This document shows positions 48,926 through 61,600 of a stretch of 64,000 bases of DNA, one piece after another. Location: NCBI GenBank assembly GCA_023079485.1, contig CM041089.1:14399001-14463000 (forward strand). The letters are read 5' to 3'. The translations under genes and the position numbers were made by a program. The DNA is from Archilochus colubris. Taxonomy: Eukaryota > Chordata > Aves > Apodiformes > Trochilidae. How positions within the stretch are numbered: the stretch's first letter is position 1; each line of letters opens with the position of its first letter. The notes under the pieces were generated by a model. That model worked only from the letters and a program-made list of their open reading frames with translations, searched no databases and was not told where the DNA came from.

Positions 48926-50104
48926 GTATTTCAGTTGGTTTTCCATTTGTGCCACTTGAATTAAGTAAAACAAAATATAATAAAAATATATATATAAAGT
49001 TAAGAAGACAGATCACATGCAAAGAAATACTAGTGGAACAGGCCTCAGCTGGAATGGTAGAAATAAGCAAAACTCTTGTAATGAACTTAGATGGAAACAG
49101 TGCCTTAGATCTTATAAAAGCCCAAAGACCAGATCCTGAGCAGAGATAAATGGACTTTCTAAAAATGTACCAAGAAAACAAACATCATGGGTGGTTAAGT
49201 CAAGATCTGACCTTAACATTGTTTTCATTCTGGTGGACAGTTTTTCAGAAAAGGAAACATTGTTTAAAAGGGGAATTCCTGCTGTGTACACGTTGTTCAT
49301 GTCAGCCTTTAAAGATTATTAGATTTTATGTTACAACTTGATGTAGACTTCCAAACCTGAGTAAGAGCTGCATCTTACTAAGTACTGGTCAGACATAAAT
49401 ACACAACAACCCTCCCAGTAAGGACTCTCCCCAGTTCACAAAGACAGATGTGGTACAAGGAGGTAAAATAATTAACTCAATGCCATTTGATGTCTATAGC
49501 TGAAACAGGGTTGAAAACAAGTTGGAGTCCCAATTCAGCAGCCACAAGGCTGCTTTTTTCTGTTTCTTGCTGAAACCTTTGGACTTCCAAAAGCAAAAAC
49601 AGTCCAAAACCCTTTCTGCTAAGGTTTGGCAACTTGGTATCTGTCATGGAGGTAATCTTGATTACTGATGATGTGAAATCAAGCTCATTATCTCAAAGAA
49701 CTTGAAACAATTTTGCTTGTAAAATCTGGAGAGAATCCAGATGATTTTTGAGCAGAAGAGTCAAGATACTGTTCTTGTTCCCATTGTAGCAAAAATGGTG
49801 CAATCAGTAACAACAGCTGAAGAGGCTACTTGTAAGGCCCTCTGGATAGAGCTCTATGCTGCTTAAACAGAAACAAGGACTCCCAGAGTAAGGTGGATCA
49901 GAGTAAGATATATGAAGATAGGAAAAGGTTTAGATCTATAGACAAACTATGGTGAATCCTACTCTTTGAGAGATCCTTCTGCAAAATGAACCTGTTTATA
50001 TATGACAGACATTTGGCAAGTCAGTTCTGTGTGAAAGTCAGGTGTTTGAGTATCAAGACCACTTTAAAAAAAAATCCACCTGTAAAGGCTTGAATAATTA
50101 CAAG
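48926..50104. other. Non-coding stretch
   Basis: Unique-looking, AT-rich sequence. Short frames only, with no repeats or promoter signals recognised. Confidence 0.5.
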
Positions 50105-50465
50105 TGTCAGGGTTTAACACTGGCAATTAAACCAAATAAGAGCTGCTCTCTATTAATGCCCTCTCCTCCCTGATAAAGGAAGGAGAGAGAATAAGGGAGA
50201 GAGACTGATGGGTTGGGAACTGAACTACACAGCTTTAATGAAACAAGAATGATAAATAGGAAAAATTACTAAATATATACAAATATACAGGAAAATTGAT
50301 CCCATGTTCCTCCCCCTCTCCCCCAATAACTCTCCCATCCCCACTGAGGCTGCAGGGCAGCCTGGGACAGTCCAGGCTGGAATCCTGGGGTCAGCAGCAG
50401 TTGGGAGCTGGAGGCAGGAACACACAGATTCAGGCTGGGATGGATCAGGAGCACAGGCAGACGAA
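50105..50465 (+). mobile_element. Avian ERVL-type LTR fragment, plus strand
   Basis: Opens TGTCAGGGTTTAACACTGGC and continues with caattaaaccaaataagagctgctc, then a purine-rich gagagagactgatgggttg block, then agctttaatgaaacaagaatgataaa. This is the order I recall for a widespread bird ERVL LTR family. The internal part of the provirus is absent. The copy is cut or interrupted by CR1 tail sequence at about 50466, and I see no LTR end afterwards. It is probably a truncated solo LTR. Confidence 0.65.
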
Positions 50466-50537
50466 TGCAGGGGGGTTGGAACCAGATGATATTTAAGATT
50501 CCTTCCAACCCAAATAATTTGATGATTCTGTGATTCA
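50466..50537 (+). mobile_element. CR1 3' tail fragment, plus strand
   Basis: gcaggggggttggaaccagatgat, then aagattccttccaacccaaa and tttgatgattctgtgattc give the last ~70 bp of CR1, with a degenerate form of the 8-bp ATTCTATG tail. It is an extremely short CR1 copy abutting the ERVL LTR. Confidence 0.85.
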
Positions 50538-52026
50538 TGAGGAGTCCTGTACCACAGAAGTCATAGTGCAGGATGAAGACAAAGGGAAGAATCTTTCTTT
50601 CAAACAAGTTGCACTGAAGTGTTTTATTTGTTGTATTCCTTTTTTTTCTTTTTTCCCCAAACCAACCTCTAGTTTTTGATAATAAAAATTAAAGTCATAG
50701 TGTATATTTTCAGAAGAAGTTATCTGTTACTCTTAGGACTGACACAGCTTTAGCTTATCAGGTCAGAGAGGTGCAAGTAGCATATAGTGGAGAGTCTGAT
50801 GTTTGAGCTGTAGGTGGTGGTATTGCTTTATGGGAGTTTAAGTTCAGTCAGAAGGGACTATTAGAGGCAATAGAGAAATAGAGGCAATTTGGAGTGGCTA
50901 ATAAATCAGTTACTTTTCAGTTTCCTGGCAGTAGTCACCTTTCCTTCATCCTCAGTCATTCCCACAATGTCTTTTAGAAATGTAAATAAATCTGGCATGA
51001 TTTATGAACAGAGGTAGCATAGCAATGCAAATATAAGCAGAGAGGTGCCAGTCAAGTAAAGGGAGAGGTTATCTTCATCAATACAGTGCTTAATGACAAA
51101 TCTTTCCATAATTTTGCCTTTTTTATGTAAAATCATTCTTCAGTTAGGTGACATCTCGGATTTCAAAGTACATTTCACTGTAGCCTTGGTTTTGATTTCA
51201 GTCACCAAATCCACAATTTGTCTTGCAGGCAGAGTCTAATCTAACACCCAGTAGAGATAATAGACTTGAATGAGTTTTGCAGACACAGGAATCCCATTGA
51301 TTTAGGTGCTTGTACACAAGCTGAGGAATTAAGCCTCACATCTCTATGAACTAAATGAAGCCACTTTTCCCATTTACAGGAATTTTGACTTACCTTGTGG
51401 ATTAGAACTTGTCTGTGAAAATATCCATCTCACATCATTAGTGACTTAATCTGAACCACAGTAGTGTTTCCTGTGGCAGAAAGCAGACAAGTCCCAAGGC
51501 CTCTGTTTTTGCTGGGTGAAAAAATGAGGCATTCAGTTACATTCCCTAGACTGGTCCTAAAGTGGCTTCCTTGTGGGGAGTCAAACTGACAGATGCACAG
51601 GGGTGTTGTCATTCTCTTCAGTGTAGCTGTTGCCAGGTGCCTGTCAGCAAGGTTCTCATCCCCTGTCATTTGTGAGCAGACCTGTAGCCAACAAGTCAGT
51701 GGTGAACAAGAACAGCCCTACCTCTGCCCTGCAGTTATTGACAGGAAGCCACATCTGAGTTTATGTTATGCAAAAAAACTCCATCCAAAACCTCAAATAA
51801 TGAAAAAAATGTCATTTGGGCCCCCAGCATGTAAACAAAGGAGCTTTTCTGAGATGTGGCAATGGGCTGGTGTCTCCCTGCAGCACTAGACACCAAGGCA
51901 TAGTCCTTCTGTTTGCTTAAGACAGCAACTCAGCTACAAGGGCATGAGACAGAGTAGCAGCATCCTTGCAAAGATTTACAGATGGAAAATGCAGTATGGA
52001 AAAAGTGAAGAGAAAGCAGGGAATAC
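50538..52026. other. Non-coding stretch
   Basis: No gene recognised. A T/C run at 50639-50660 precedes a weak acceptor (cctctag, about 50673) without a donor. Frames of up to 98 codons have no domain. Confidence 0.45.
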
Positions 52027-52735
52027 ACAGAATCATAGAATCATAGAATTGGCTGGGTTGGAAGGGACCTCAGAGATCATCAAGTCCAACACTTGAACCA
52101 CCGTTGCAGTTGCTAGACCATGGCACTGAGTGCCACATCCAGGCTCTTTTGAAATATCTCCAGACATGGAGAATCCACTACTTCCCTGGGCAGCCCATTC
52201 CAATGGCTGATCACCCTCTCCAGAAAGAAATTCTTTCTAATCTCCAACCTAAACCTCCCCTGGCACAACTTGAGACCCTGCCCTCTTGTCTTGCTGAGAG
52301 CTGCCTGGGAGCAGAGCCCAACCCCCCCCTGGCTCCAACCTCCTTTCAGGGAGTTGTAGAGAGTGATGAGGTCTCCCCTGAGCCTCCTCCAGCCTCAACA
52401 CCCCCAGCTCCCTCAGCCCTTCCTCCCAGGAATTCTGCTGGATCCCTTCACAGCCTCCTTGTTCTTCTCTGGACCTGCTCCAGCACCTCAATCTCCTTCC
52501 TGAGCTGAGGGGCCCAGAACTGGACACAGAACTCAAGCTGTGGCCTCACCAGGGCTGAGCACAGGGGCAGAATCCCTTCCCTGGACCTGCTGGCCACGCT
52601 GTTCCTGATCCAGCCCAGGATGCCATTTGCCTTCTTGGCCACCTGGGCACACTGCTGGCTCCTGTTCAGCTTCCTGGCAATCCAGACTCCCAGGTCCCTT
52701 TCTGCCTGGCAAGCTGAAGCTCCTTGGTCTTTCAA
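52027..52735 (-). mobile_element. CR1 LINE with intact 3' tail, minus strand
   Basis: On the plus strand it begins cagaatcatagaatcatagaa, the reverse complement of two or three 8-bp CR1 tail repeats. It continues gggttggaagggacctcagagatc and runs into ORF2. About 709 bp are retained. This is the least diverged CR1 of the window by eye, since the tail repeats and most motif words are preserved. It is 5' truncated in ORF2. Confidence 0.93.
52448..52735 (-). pseudogene. CR1 ORF2 C-terminal remnant
   Basis: The 95-codon frame contains [20 protein letters not shown], the helix [14 protein letters not shown], then [16 protein letters not shown] and [16 protein letters not shown], all typical of the CR1 ORF2 C-terminus. 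A frameshift or stop follows, and the remaining C-terminal words lie in other frames. The catalytic reverse-transcriptase core is absent. Confidence 0.9.
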
Positions 52736-53925
52736 GAAAAAATGTCATCTTCACTGTGGTTTTGTCCAAAGGCCCCTCAAGGAACAACAGCCTGAGAAGG
52801 GTGAAGCTAGACAGAAATTTTGAGGATGAGGAAGTAATTAGGATCCAGAGAGGTACAGGTTTAACAGCTAGCTTAGAATTAAGCAGTTGATGTGTTTACT
52901 TAGAGCAATTCCCAGACTTAGACATCACTCTTGGGATATTCAGTTCAGATATTGTGCTTAATCTAGATTTTTCCTCATTCAGCATGCTCTAAGGAAGCCT
53001 GCATTGCTCCCAACTCTTCTGGAAATACAGAAAAGAGAATCTGAAGAGCTGTCAGTCTCTTAGGCTGTAGGTTTTTTTCTTCCCTGGTGACAGAGCTTCC
53101 TGTGTCTTCCTGGCAGGTACTGTGCAGCTTAATCATTATTTAAACTGCCAGTTCATTATTCTCATGAGTCTTCACACACACTAACAGTCCTAGAGCTGCT
53201 TTTTCTCAGTCAAACTAAGATATTCAGACCCCTTCTTCATTTTTCTTTGCTTGATCTCCACAAATGCTGACACATTCTACCTTGATTCAAGCCTAAATAA
53301 TCATAACAATTGCTAACTTCCACTTAATGTCTTCAAAGAGGAGATTTTGGTAGTTTCTTGCTATTTGAAAAGTTGGATGTATCTGTGTTACTTTTGTTAA
53401 AGAAAAGAAAAAGCAATATTTTGGAGTGGTTCTCAGCAGTGTTTTTGGTGTTTTTCATTAATAACACTAGCTTCTCCACAAAGGTTACAAAGCCAGATAG
53501 CTTTCAAGTTGGGAAATTCCCAAGTTTAAGTTGACTGTAGTGCAAGAGTTTACAAATTTTAGCTTACAAAAATGAACTTGATTACATTGCTAACTCTTTA
53601 GTTAGCAGATCTTACCTATTTACAGAATTTTTATCCTTATAAAAAGACCATCATTAATTTCCCTGTGGCAGTCATTACTGTAGCATGCCAGAACTTCACA
53701 CTTTTCCCCAACAACCTTCTTGTTAGATTAGTTATTTTTATTCACAGTTTCCAGATGGAAATGGAGGCAGAGTGATTTAGATGCACATATTTATTTGCTT
53801 TGTGTTGGACATTATAAATTAAATGCTAATTTTAGCCACAAATGCTTAGCACACCCGATCAGCTACTTAAGGAGTAGGAAGCAATTAATGAACCTATGTC
53901 AAATATGTGCTGTCTTATCTTGCAG
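52736..53925. other. Non-coding stretch
   Basis: Unique-looking AT-rich sequence. The final bases form the acceptor tgtcttatcttgcag at 53925. Confidence 0.45.
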
Positions 53926-53973
53926 CATGTTATCTGAGGACTACCACAGTGGCAGGGAAAGAAGTTTCCCAGG
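53926..53973 (+). other. Weak exon candidate, 48 nt
   Basis: A good acceptor (atcttgcag) and a modest donor (CCAGG|gtatca). In phase with the 48,831-48,925 candidate it gives a stop at the fourth codon. It could be a short lncRNA exon, but the donor is poor. Confidence 0.15.
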
Positions 53974-56732
53974 GTATCAATGATTACCTTAAGCATGAGC
54001 CCATCCTCTCCTCTTCTTAACAATGCCAGCTCCATTTACTACTCACCCTCCAGCTTTGTCAACATAGGGCAGTACCATATGGAACCAAGGAACAGCTGTG
54101 AAGTTCAGACTGGAATATACAAAGAGAATGGAAGAGTTGGTATTTAGTTGTGAAGAGCCCAGAGAGGTTATTTATTGAAGTAACTTATTAAAGTTACTAA
54201 AACCAGACAGCCCCTTGAACTCTCCAGTCACTTCACATTCTGTCCAATAGTTGCATTGCAAAAAATGGGGCAAATCTCCACTTGAATTGGTCTACAAGAT
54301 CCTCTGAAACAGATTTATGTTCCACTGAGGCTTGTGCTGATGGTGAGAACCTGGCTCAGGAATACTGCTCTGACTTCTACCACAGATCTGACAAATGAAT
54401 GCAAAGGAAGGCAAGGGACAGTGTGTATTAATGCTCTTCATAACTACCTGGAGAGGAAAGGTTTGGAAACACAAGGTTGCTGTGTTTCCAAAACAGTAGG
54501 AGCCATAAGTCAGCAAAAAGTAGGAAATATCTAACTAAAAGAAACCTAAATTTGCATTAAATTAAAGAAACACAAGTGAACTTCTGTAAAAGTAGAGGCA
54601 TGGGGGATGCTTGTTTTCTTTTCTACTTTTCTTGTGAATTCACCAAAATAAAGAAGAAAGGAAATGTGGCAACAGCAACTGGGCATAAAAAGCATGAGAC
54701 TGTGTATTCTTGTCTGACTGATCATAGTTTATATCAAAACTTAATATTATTTATAGTCCAGTTAGATTTGGCTTACTATTCCATGCATTTTTAGTATGAC
54801 TGTCTTTGTGTGCCTCTGTGAAATGGAAGGTGAATATGCAATGGTTAAGATCAGAAATTAAAAAAATCATAAGTATATTACACCTCAAATATTATATGAA
54901 AGACAACACGTGTAGGTGCAAGTGGTCATAATAAAAAGCTATTTAAATGTAAGTCATGGAAAAATACAGAATAATTACCCAGAAGCATTCAAGTTTTATC
55001 TAATTCCTTGCACGGAGATCATACTACAGTAACTCAATCTGCTTTATGAAAATATCATTATGTACAGCAGTAGTCAACATTTAGCTAGGTTGAACTTCTC
55101 ATAAGGGCTTTTGATATGGCTGTTTCTTTTAATAGCTCTGCTGTAGAGCCACTGAGACTAAATGGGAATTTTTCAGGTGACAATGCTTTTCACCAGAGGA
55201 GCATTACTCAGCCTTTTGCCCCCAAAGCACTAAGTACATAGCAGTGATTAAATGGTTACAAATTCACAAAAGCCCCTGTGCAGAGGACTCATACTGTTCA
55301 TGCCTACCCTATGAACTACAGAAACATGTAATTTGTAGTAAAATTGCACTAACCAGTTCCTTTCTCTTTAAAAAAATTCAGATTTCACCCAACTATCTCC
55401 ACCCCTTTCCCTATCTCTGTGAGAAGCATTCTGTTTATGACCTCTCTGATTTATAGTCAGAGAATTCCCACTGAAGCAGCTCTAGAAATCTCAGCCAGGA
55501 CAGTGGCAAAGGAATCAAGATGTAGTCCCTCTGGTAACTATGTCCCATAAATTTAGGGATTTACAGGCTGATCCTAGTATTTTAAACTCCATTTAGAAAC
55601 CTAGTGGCAGCTGCCTCAGACTCAGAAATATTGTTGTAATAATACTTTTGTCATGATGCTGCTTTGAAAATTGGTCATGGAATTGTTCCTCAGCTTGAGT
55701 TTCCCAGGGGCCTTAAAATAAAATGTAATGCAGCCAGGTAATCTTCAAGTGAGAGAAACAGGGATTACTCTGGCAGGAATTACCTCTGGAAGGGAAAGTC
55801 ACACTCTACCCTCTGGTTACAGATGAGAATATTGATAATAAATCTGGCTGAGAAGAGCTTTAGCATCCCTCTGTTTTATCTAAGTGGTACAGTTCAGAGT
55901 AAGATTTTTTCCAGCTGAAGAGGCCATCAGACAGGACACTTCTGTGATGGCTGCACAGCACTGAAGAGCCTGGTCCTGTCTATAGCTGCTGTAAATCAGC
56001 TCTGTTATTTCCTCATGAAACTGGCAAGTACTGTCACTCCCAAAGCCTCCAGCAGCTTCAGGAATCAAGCTGCTATCCCTAACTTTATATATCTGCTCCA
56101 GGACAAAATTAAAGCACTTATATTAATACCTGGAAATCCCCTGTCCTCACCCAACTCACTATTACTGTGCCTTGAAATTCAACCAGAATGCTTAAGTAAC
56201 TGAAGAATAATCTCCAGAGATTAAGAGATCTGTAACAAAACCAATAGGCAAGGGATCCCTAGAGTAAGGGGCTTTGTGACTATGCTTTTGCTTATGTAAG
56301 TCCATAGGAGTTTCACAGAAGTTACAGCAGCAGAAGCATCAAATAACAAGAACATCCAGTCCTACAATTATTGCTAATTGCATCTTTTAAAAAAGGATTT
56401 TCCAATGCAGAAGGGGAATTTGTGAGTGGATGGAAAGGCTTGCATGAGTTTTCTCACAAAGGGCTCCCATCTTTCCTTTTACCAGTTGATCTTCTTTTCC
56501 ATTACTTTTTCTGTTTGTTTGTATGTTTCTTTGTTTGGGTTTTCTTTACCTTACTGATCTCCTCCCAGTGCATATGGGGAAAAGATTTGAGGGTTTTTCT
56601 TTCTACTAGACCTCTGTAAAAAGCCAGGAATTATGGACAGATGCTTGTAAATCTGCAGAGTGGGCACAGACTTTCCTTCCTCACAGACTGAAAGCTTCTT
56701 CAGCTGTTTAGGTTTTATCAGATGTTTAACAT
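53974..56732. other. Non-coding stretch
   Basis: Unique-looking sequence with short frames (up to 82 codons) and no recognisable elements. A G/T-rich patch lies at 56510-56545. Confidence 0.45.
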
Positions 56733-56884
56733 TGTGCTGGTTTGGACTGGGACTGAGTGAATTTTCTTCATAGCAGCAAGTATGGGTCTGTGGTTTGCAT
56801 TTATGCTGAAAATATGCATTTATCCCCATTCTCACCAGCAGGGAGAGTGAGTTTGTGGTTTTCTGGCTGGGATTAAACCCCCCC
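56733..56884. mobile_element. Composite ERVL LTR remnants in opposite orientation
   Basis: Bases 56733-56815 open TGTGCTGGTTTGGACTGGGA and include ttttcttcatagcagcaagtatggg, the start of the same ERVL-type LTR seen at 6090, on the plus strand. Bases 56840-56884, read on the minus strand, give gggtttaatcccagccagaa followed by an actcactctccc stretch. This resembles the opening of another bird LTR of the TGTC(A/G)TGGTTTAACCCCAGCC type. Both are short and diverged. They may be a rearranged or nested remnant. Confidence 0.5.
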
Positions 56885-58080
56885 AGACATAGAACTGCAA
56901 AGTTATCTGCACACTCTTTAGAGAAAGGCAATTGGTTTCCCCTTTTTTTGGCAGTCAGTCATTTCACTGTTGTGCTGGGCTAAGCAGATACAAAGGTCTT
57001 GGATTTGCCCAGAACAGAGGCACATTTTCTTCTCTTCCCCCTCCTTAGCTTTCAGGTTTGCTTCCTACACAGCCCTCTTTAGCTTCCAAAGTCTGCTAAT
57101 TCCTTGCTTCTTTTTTCAAGTATCCCAGCCCAAATCCTTCTTTCCATAACCCATTTTTTACCTAAGATGTCAGATATTTTTTCCCCTCTGGATCTTTTCT
57201 TCATTTTGTGTCTGTTATGGCTTTTGGTCAGTCTGCCTGACAAATCCTCTCTCACTGTGCTCCCAAAAACCTGGCTTTTGATCCAGCATTCAGCCATTTG
57301 TGCTCTGGGCTTCTAGCCCTGTAACTTAGAAGATTCAGCAAGAACAAGTGAAACTAATCCCTGAAATGGACTAAGTAATTCTCCCTCCTGTTCTCCCCCA
57401 AGGCAAACAAATTGACATTTTGAATGAAGTTAAATTCTGGCTATATAAAAAGAAATTGAAGCTTACCTATAAAGTTTCTAATAGCTAGCACCAAGAGTCT
57501 CTCAGAGAGCATAAACTGGGGCAAAAATTATTGCAAATTCATAGGAAATTTCTCAGGGTAATGGCAGGAAAAAAAATTCTTCCTCTATAAAGCAAATCTT
57601 ACTGTGCTCAGGAATTCTGAAGGAAGCTATTAACCCTGGACTTCATCCATCTTATACTAGTGTAAATCAAAGATAAATCCCATAAAGTCAGGAGAGTTAC
57701 ACAAATGCATAAAAAAAAAAAATCTTTAATTGTTACTAATGCCAGGAACCCTCTTAAGAATACAGGGAGTAAGGCTTTTTCTCTGCACCCATTTGCCATT
57801 CCTAAACTTGCTAACATGAGGAGAAATATGACCTAGACAGAGCACAGAAATAGGAGCTGGGAGGCTATGACTCTATTCCTGGCTCTGACAGTGACATATT
57901 AGGTGACAATGAGCACAACATTTTACTTTTGTAAGCCAACACTTCCCCATTCACCTTTGGTCTTGCTGCTCTGTGAATTCTTTGGTCTTAACAGGACCTT
58001 CTAAGTATTGTTATAGTGTAAATCATCACAAACTGACCTTTGCAAAGGCTAATCCTAAAAGAAAATTAAATGGGACTTGC
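56885..58080. other. Non-coding stretch
   Basis: C/T-rich from about 57030 to 57290, then unique-looking. An A12-13 run is at 57710-57722. No gene is recognised. Confidence 0.45.
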
Positions 58081-58600
58081 ACACACTGAAGTTACTTAAA
58101 AATAATGAAAATAACATATCAAGGTATTCTTAATTAGCACTGAGATTAAACAAACATGGAGCAAGGAGGCTGTTTTGTTACTCTGAGACTCATTTGTCAC
58201 CAACAGTCACAACATTTTCTTAGGATGACAAGAGATCAGTTTATCTAACTTGCAATTAGGGATTAAAAAAAAAGCCTTACCAAAAGATCTGACCTTAATT
58301 AAAAAAATTAACACTGTGACAAAAAGCAAGCAAAGTGCACTTCGGGTTTAATTAAAATGCCACAATTACAATATAAACAATTGAGGTTTATTAATCATTG
58401 GCATCCAAGCTTGAGACTGGGGCAATACTAACAATAATTAAATTGCTGGTGCTGAGTATGGTGCTTTAATAATTACATAGTGGTTAATACAAAATGCTAA
58501 CTAAAACTGGGAAGCCCTGCATAGTAATTATGTTATCTAAGGCTGCTAATTAGTTATGTTAATTTAGAATTACTTTAGTTTCCTGTGTAGACTGGGCTTG
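58081..58600. promoter_or_regulatory. Candidate homeodomain-type enhancer (TAATTA cluster)
   Basis: Seven exact TAATTA palindromes lie at 58131, 58296, 58349, 58435, 58470, 58525 and 58547, within 422 bp. There are extra sites such as TTAATCATTG at 58391 and TTTAATTAAA near 58347. TAATTA is the preferred core of many paired-, LIM- and NK-related homeodomain proteins. A random sequence of this composition should hold about one copy or fewer. There is no repeat unit between the sites, so slippage does not explain them. The block resembles vertebrate conserved non-coding enhancers. Function is inferred. Confidence 0.4.
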
Positions 58601-61600
58601 TTAAACTGCAAGTCCCCACTGTCACTTCTGTCACATGCCACAGAACTGGTGCTCTCCTTCCCTTTCCTCTGAAGTTTGCACAACAATGTTTCACATCATC
58701 AAAGTGGTCTCTAAGGGAGACAGATCCCACAGAATTTTAAACTGTATTTTTTAGTTACTTGTTTGGCATCTGCAGGTAGCAGCATGTTTATAGCTCAGGA
58801 TGCTCAGTCATGACAAAGATCCTTCTGGTTGTTAATGTCAAGGCAAAGTCCATTTCTTAAAGTAATTTTTGTTAGTTTTTACAGACAGAAAAAACAAGGT
58901 TATTTTAAGTGGTATGAAAAGAATGAGGACAAGAAACTAAGCTGGTCCAGAGATAGACCAGAGACAGAATAAAAAAATTCATAGGTAATTCCTGTTTGCA
59001 ACCATAATATTGATAACTGCATTTTAAGGTCTGGGCTCCTGAGTCACGACATAGACAAGGAGCTGTGAAGCCTGAAATGCTGAATCACTTGAGCTGAACA
59101 TAGTGTAAAAGTAGATATTGCATTGAGTTTGAGTGCAAAAAGTCTCAAAAGCAGAGGAAACTGAGAAAATGCCCTGCAAGGGAAAGGTTCAAAAGACCCT
59201 TAAAAATTCTCTCGAAATATAAGAATCGACTGAAGGAAGATTAATGAGTACTTTCCCTGTGCCTGCAAGGAATGGGTGCCAGGAAAAGGAAGACAGAAGT
59301 GCAGAGTCTTCTTTCAGATGAAGCTCATGTGGCTGGGAGTCAGTAGCCTGGTGTTCCCACCTCCTTTTACCACACCGTAACAGGGTGCTTGCTCCTCAGT
59401 TTGAGAAGGGGCCCATTTCTTCTTTACTATAACAACCACGAGGTTGCAGTTAGCTCTGCCAGATCCCCTCTTTGCCTTCTCTTCCCAAGACTAAGGAGCA
59501 CAGTTCCCTCAGCCTTTCCTAACAGCTTTTACATATATATGTTAAATCCACAAGGGAAACCTGCTCAGCTCAATGAACTGAATTCCTTCATATATCATGG
59601 CCTGATTTCTGAACAGCAGACAATCTCCTCTTTGTTTTTCTCAGAAAGTAAGCTGCTTCTCTCCTTTTGTGGAGTAGCTTGCACCCACTGGAGCCATCAA
59701 CTTCTTTGCCTGAACATTCCACTCCCTGCTTTTTTTTTTTTTTTTTTTATCTGAATGGGAAAAATATATACTCCCCATGAATTGAAGTGGTGACTGAAGG
59801 GACAGAGGGCAATGGCAACAAGTTCCTGCCCAGCACAGCAGACATTTCTTCTCCATGACTGCCTCACCTTCCCAGTACCCTTGCATAACAGGTATAAGGC
59901 TCTGCAAGTGGGACCAAACCATGGCAAGGACAGTGGTTCACCTAGGCTGGAAGATTCACCAAGCTGGCAGATGCCCTGTGTCAAAATCACTTCTATAAAG
60001 AAAAAAAGATGAGTTATTGTCACAGGAGACTCTTCTGAGAGTGAAGTCTTCTTAGTGAAGTCTGCTGCCTCCCTGGTGCCCAGGTCTAAGATGTGATAGG
60101 CTTGGAAGGAGAGACAGTGTAATTTAGGAAGTGCTTTTACTGTCTAGAGTAGAATGCTTCATCTACCTCTTCATCCTTGTTGGGTCACCTGTAACAGACT
60201 CCAAACAGGATATTTGCCTTGTTTGCCTTCCTGATTCTTACTGATAAACACTCAACCCTGTTGTCACCACCAAGCTCTAGACAGTCGCATCCCTTCTTGA
60301 GGAGCTTCTGGCTATCCATTGCAGCACTCCAGATGTATAAATATTTCACCCCACCATGTTTTCAGGATTGCAGTTACAACATAGTTCTGCTGCACAGTGG
60401 CTTCCAGCTCCTCCTCCTTGCTGCCCAGGCTGTGTGTGTTGATGTAGCTGCACCTGAGCTGGACTGTAGATTTCACCCACAACACTGACATGCCACTCTT
60501 AGGTTTATCTCTAGTGAGCCTGTTTTTATCCCTTTGGAATAAATCTTTTGAGCCTGGTTTTATCCCCTTTGAGCCTAGTTTAAAGCTTTCTCAAGGAGGG
60601 CCACCAGCTCCTTGGTTCCTTGTGGTATCACAAGTAAATTATACTGGTCCAGGGTGGGTGTCTCAACTGCATATTCACACACTAGGAAAACAGGAGCCAG
60701 AAGGTTTAAATAACTTAGTTAACAGTAAATCTGTGGTTAAGACAGGTGCTAGGAATCTTTACCAGGGTCCTCATGCTCTAATTACTGGGCTGCACTGTTG
60801 AAGGGATTCTCCCCTAAAGCACTGCTACTTTACAGCTGCTCTCCTGTCTAACTGCTGAAGCCCATCCAGTCTCTGTGAGTTTGATTATCTCCAGTGACTG
60901 TGGCAGTGACAGGAGAGGCAGCTCATTTCTTTGTGCTGCACATACAAGCAGGGGAATCTCTTTTTGGGGAACTGTCACATAGCACTCACTAGCTGTGTGT
61001 GTGCCTCCATAGCCATGAACACTTCTGTCCAGAAAACTTTGAGGTCAGTCACTGAACAAGCTGCTCTGCACGGGAGCTTTGTCTATGAAGCTGGAATGCA
61101 AAACACTCCCAGGCATGAACTGCCTCTGACAAGTGATTTCCAAATGCTTTTCATATACCACAGGTTAAGAGTGATGAGCAGCAAGGTCATGCCTAGCTTG
61201 CATCAGTCTCTTCAGCCCTGAAGTCCCAGAAGAGCATTGCATCAGGCCATTTTGAAAATTTGGGCTTTTGTCTGAAGACAGGTCAGCCTGCATCTGTTTC
61301 CCCTTCAAACCTTCCCCAAAATACAGACATCTGGACTTATTCAAAGGCCTGGAAGGAAATTTGGCATGCAGCTCCAAGTGTTTCTCAAAATCTTCCCCTC
61401 AAACCCTTAGAAATACAGACCCTTGTGCTAATGCTGTTCTCCATGTGCTGAAATAAGTGGAATTATAGCACTGTAAGATAGAAGTGAGGGGAGGAAATGG
61501 CCCCACGAGAGGCCCTTCTGGATTGCAATGGTGAAAATGAAGCTTTAATCATCATACTGCATGGGAATGGTGCTGCCAGGATAATAAATACCCCTATCCA

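Noticed and set aside
59389..59754. 121-codon plus-strand frame
   Set aside because: Its C-terminus is a poly-Phe run from the T19 tract and it has no recognisable domain.
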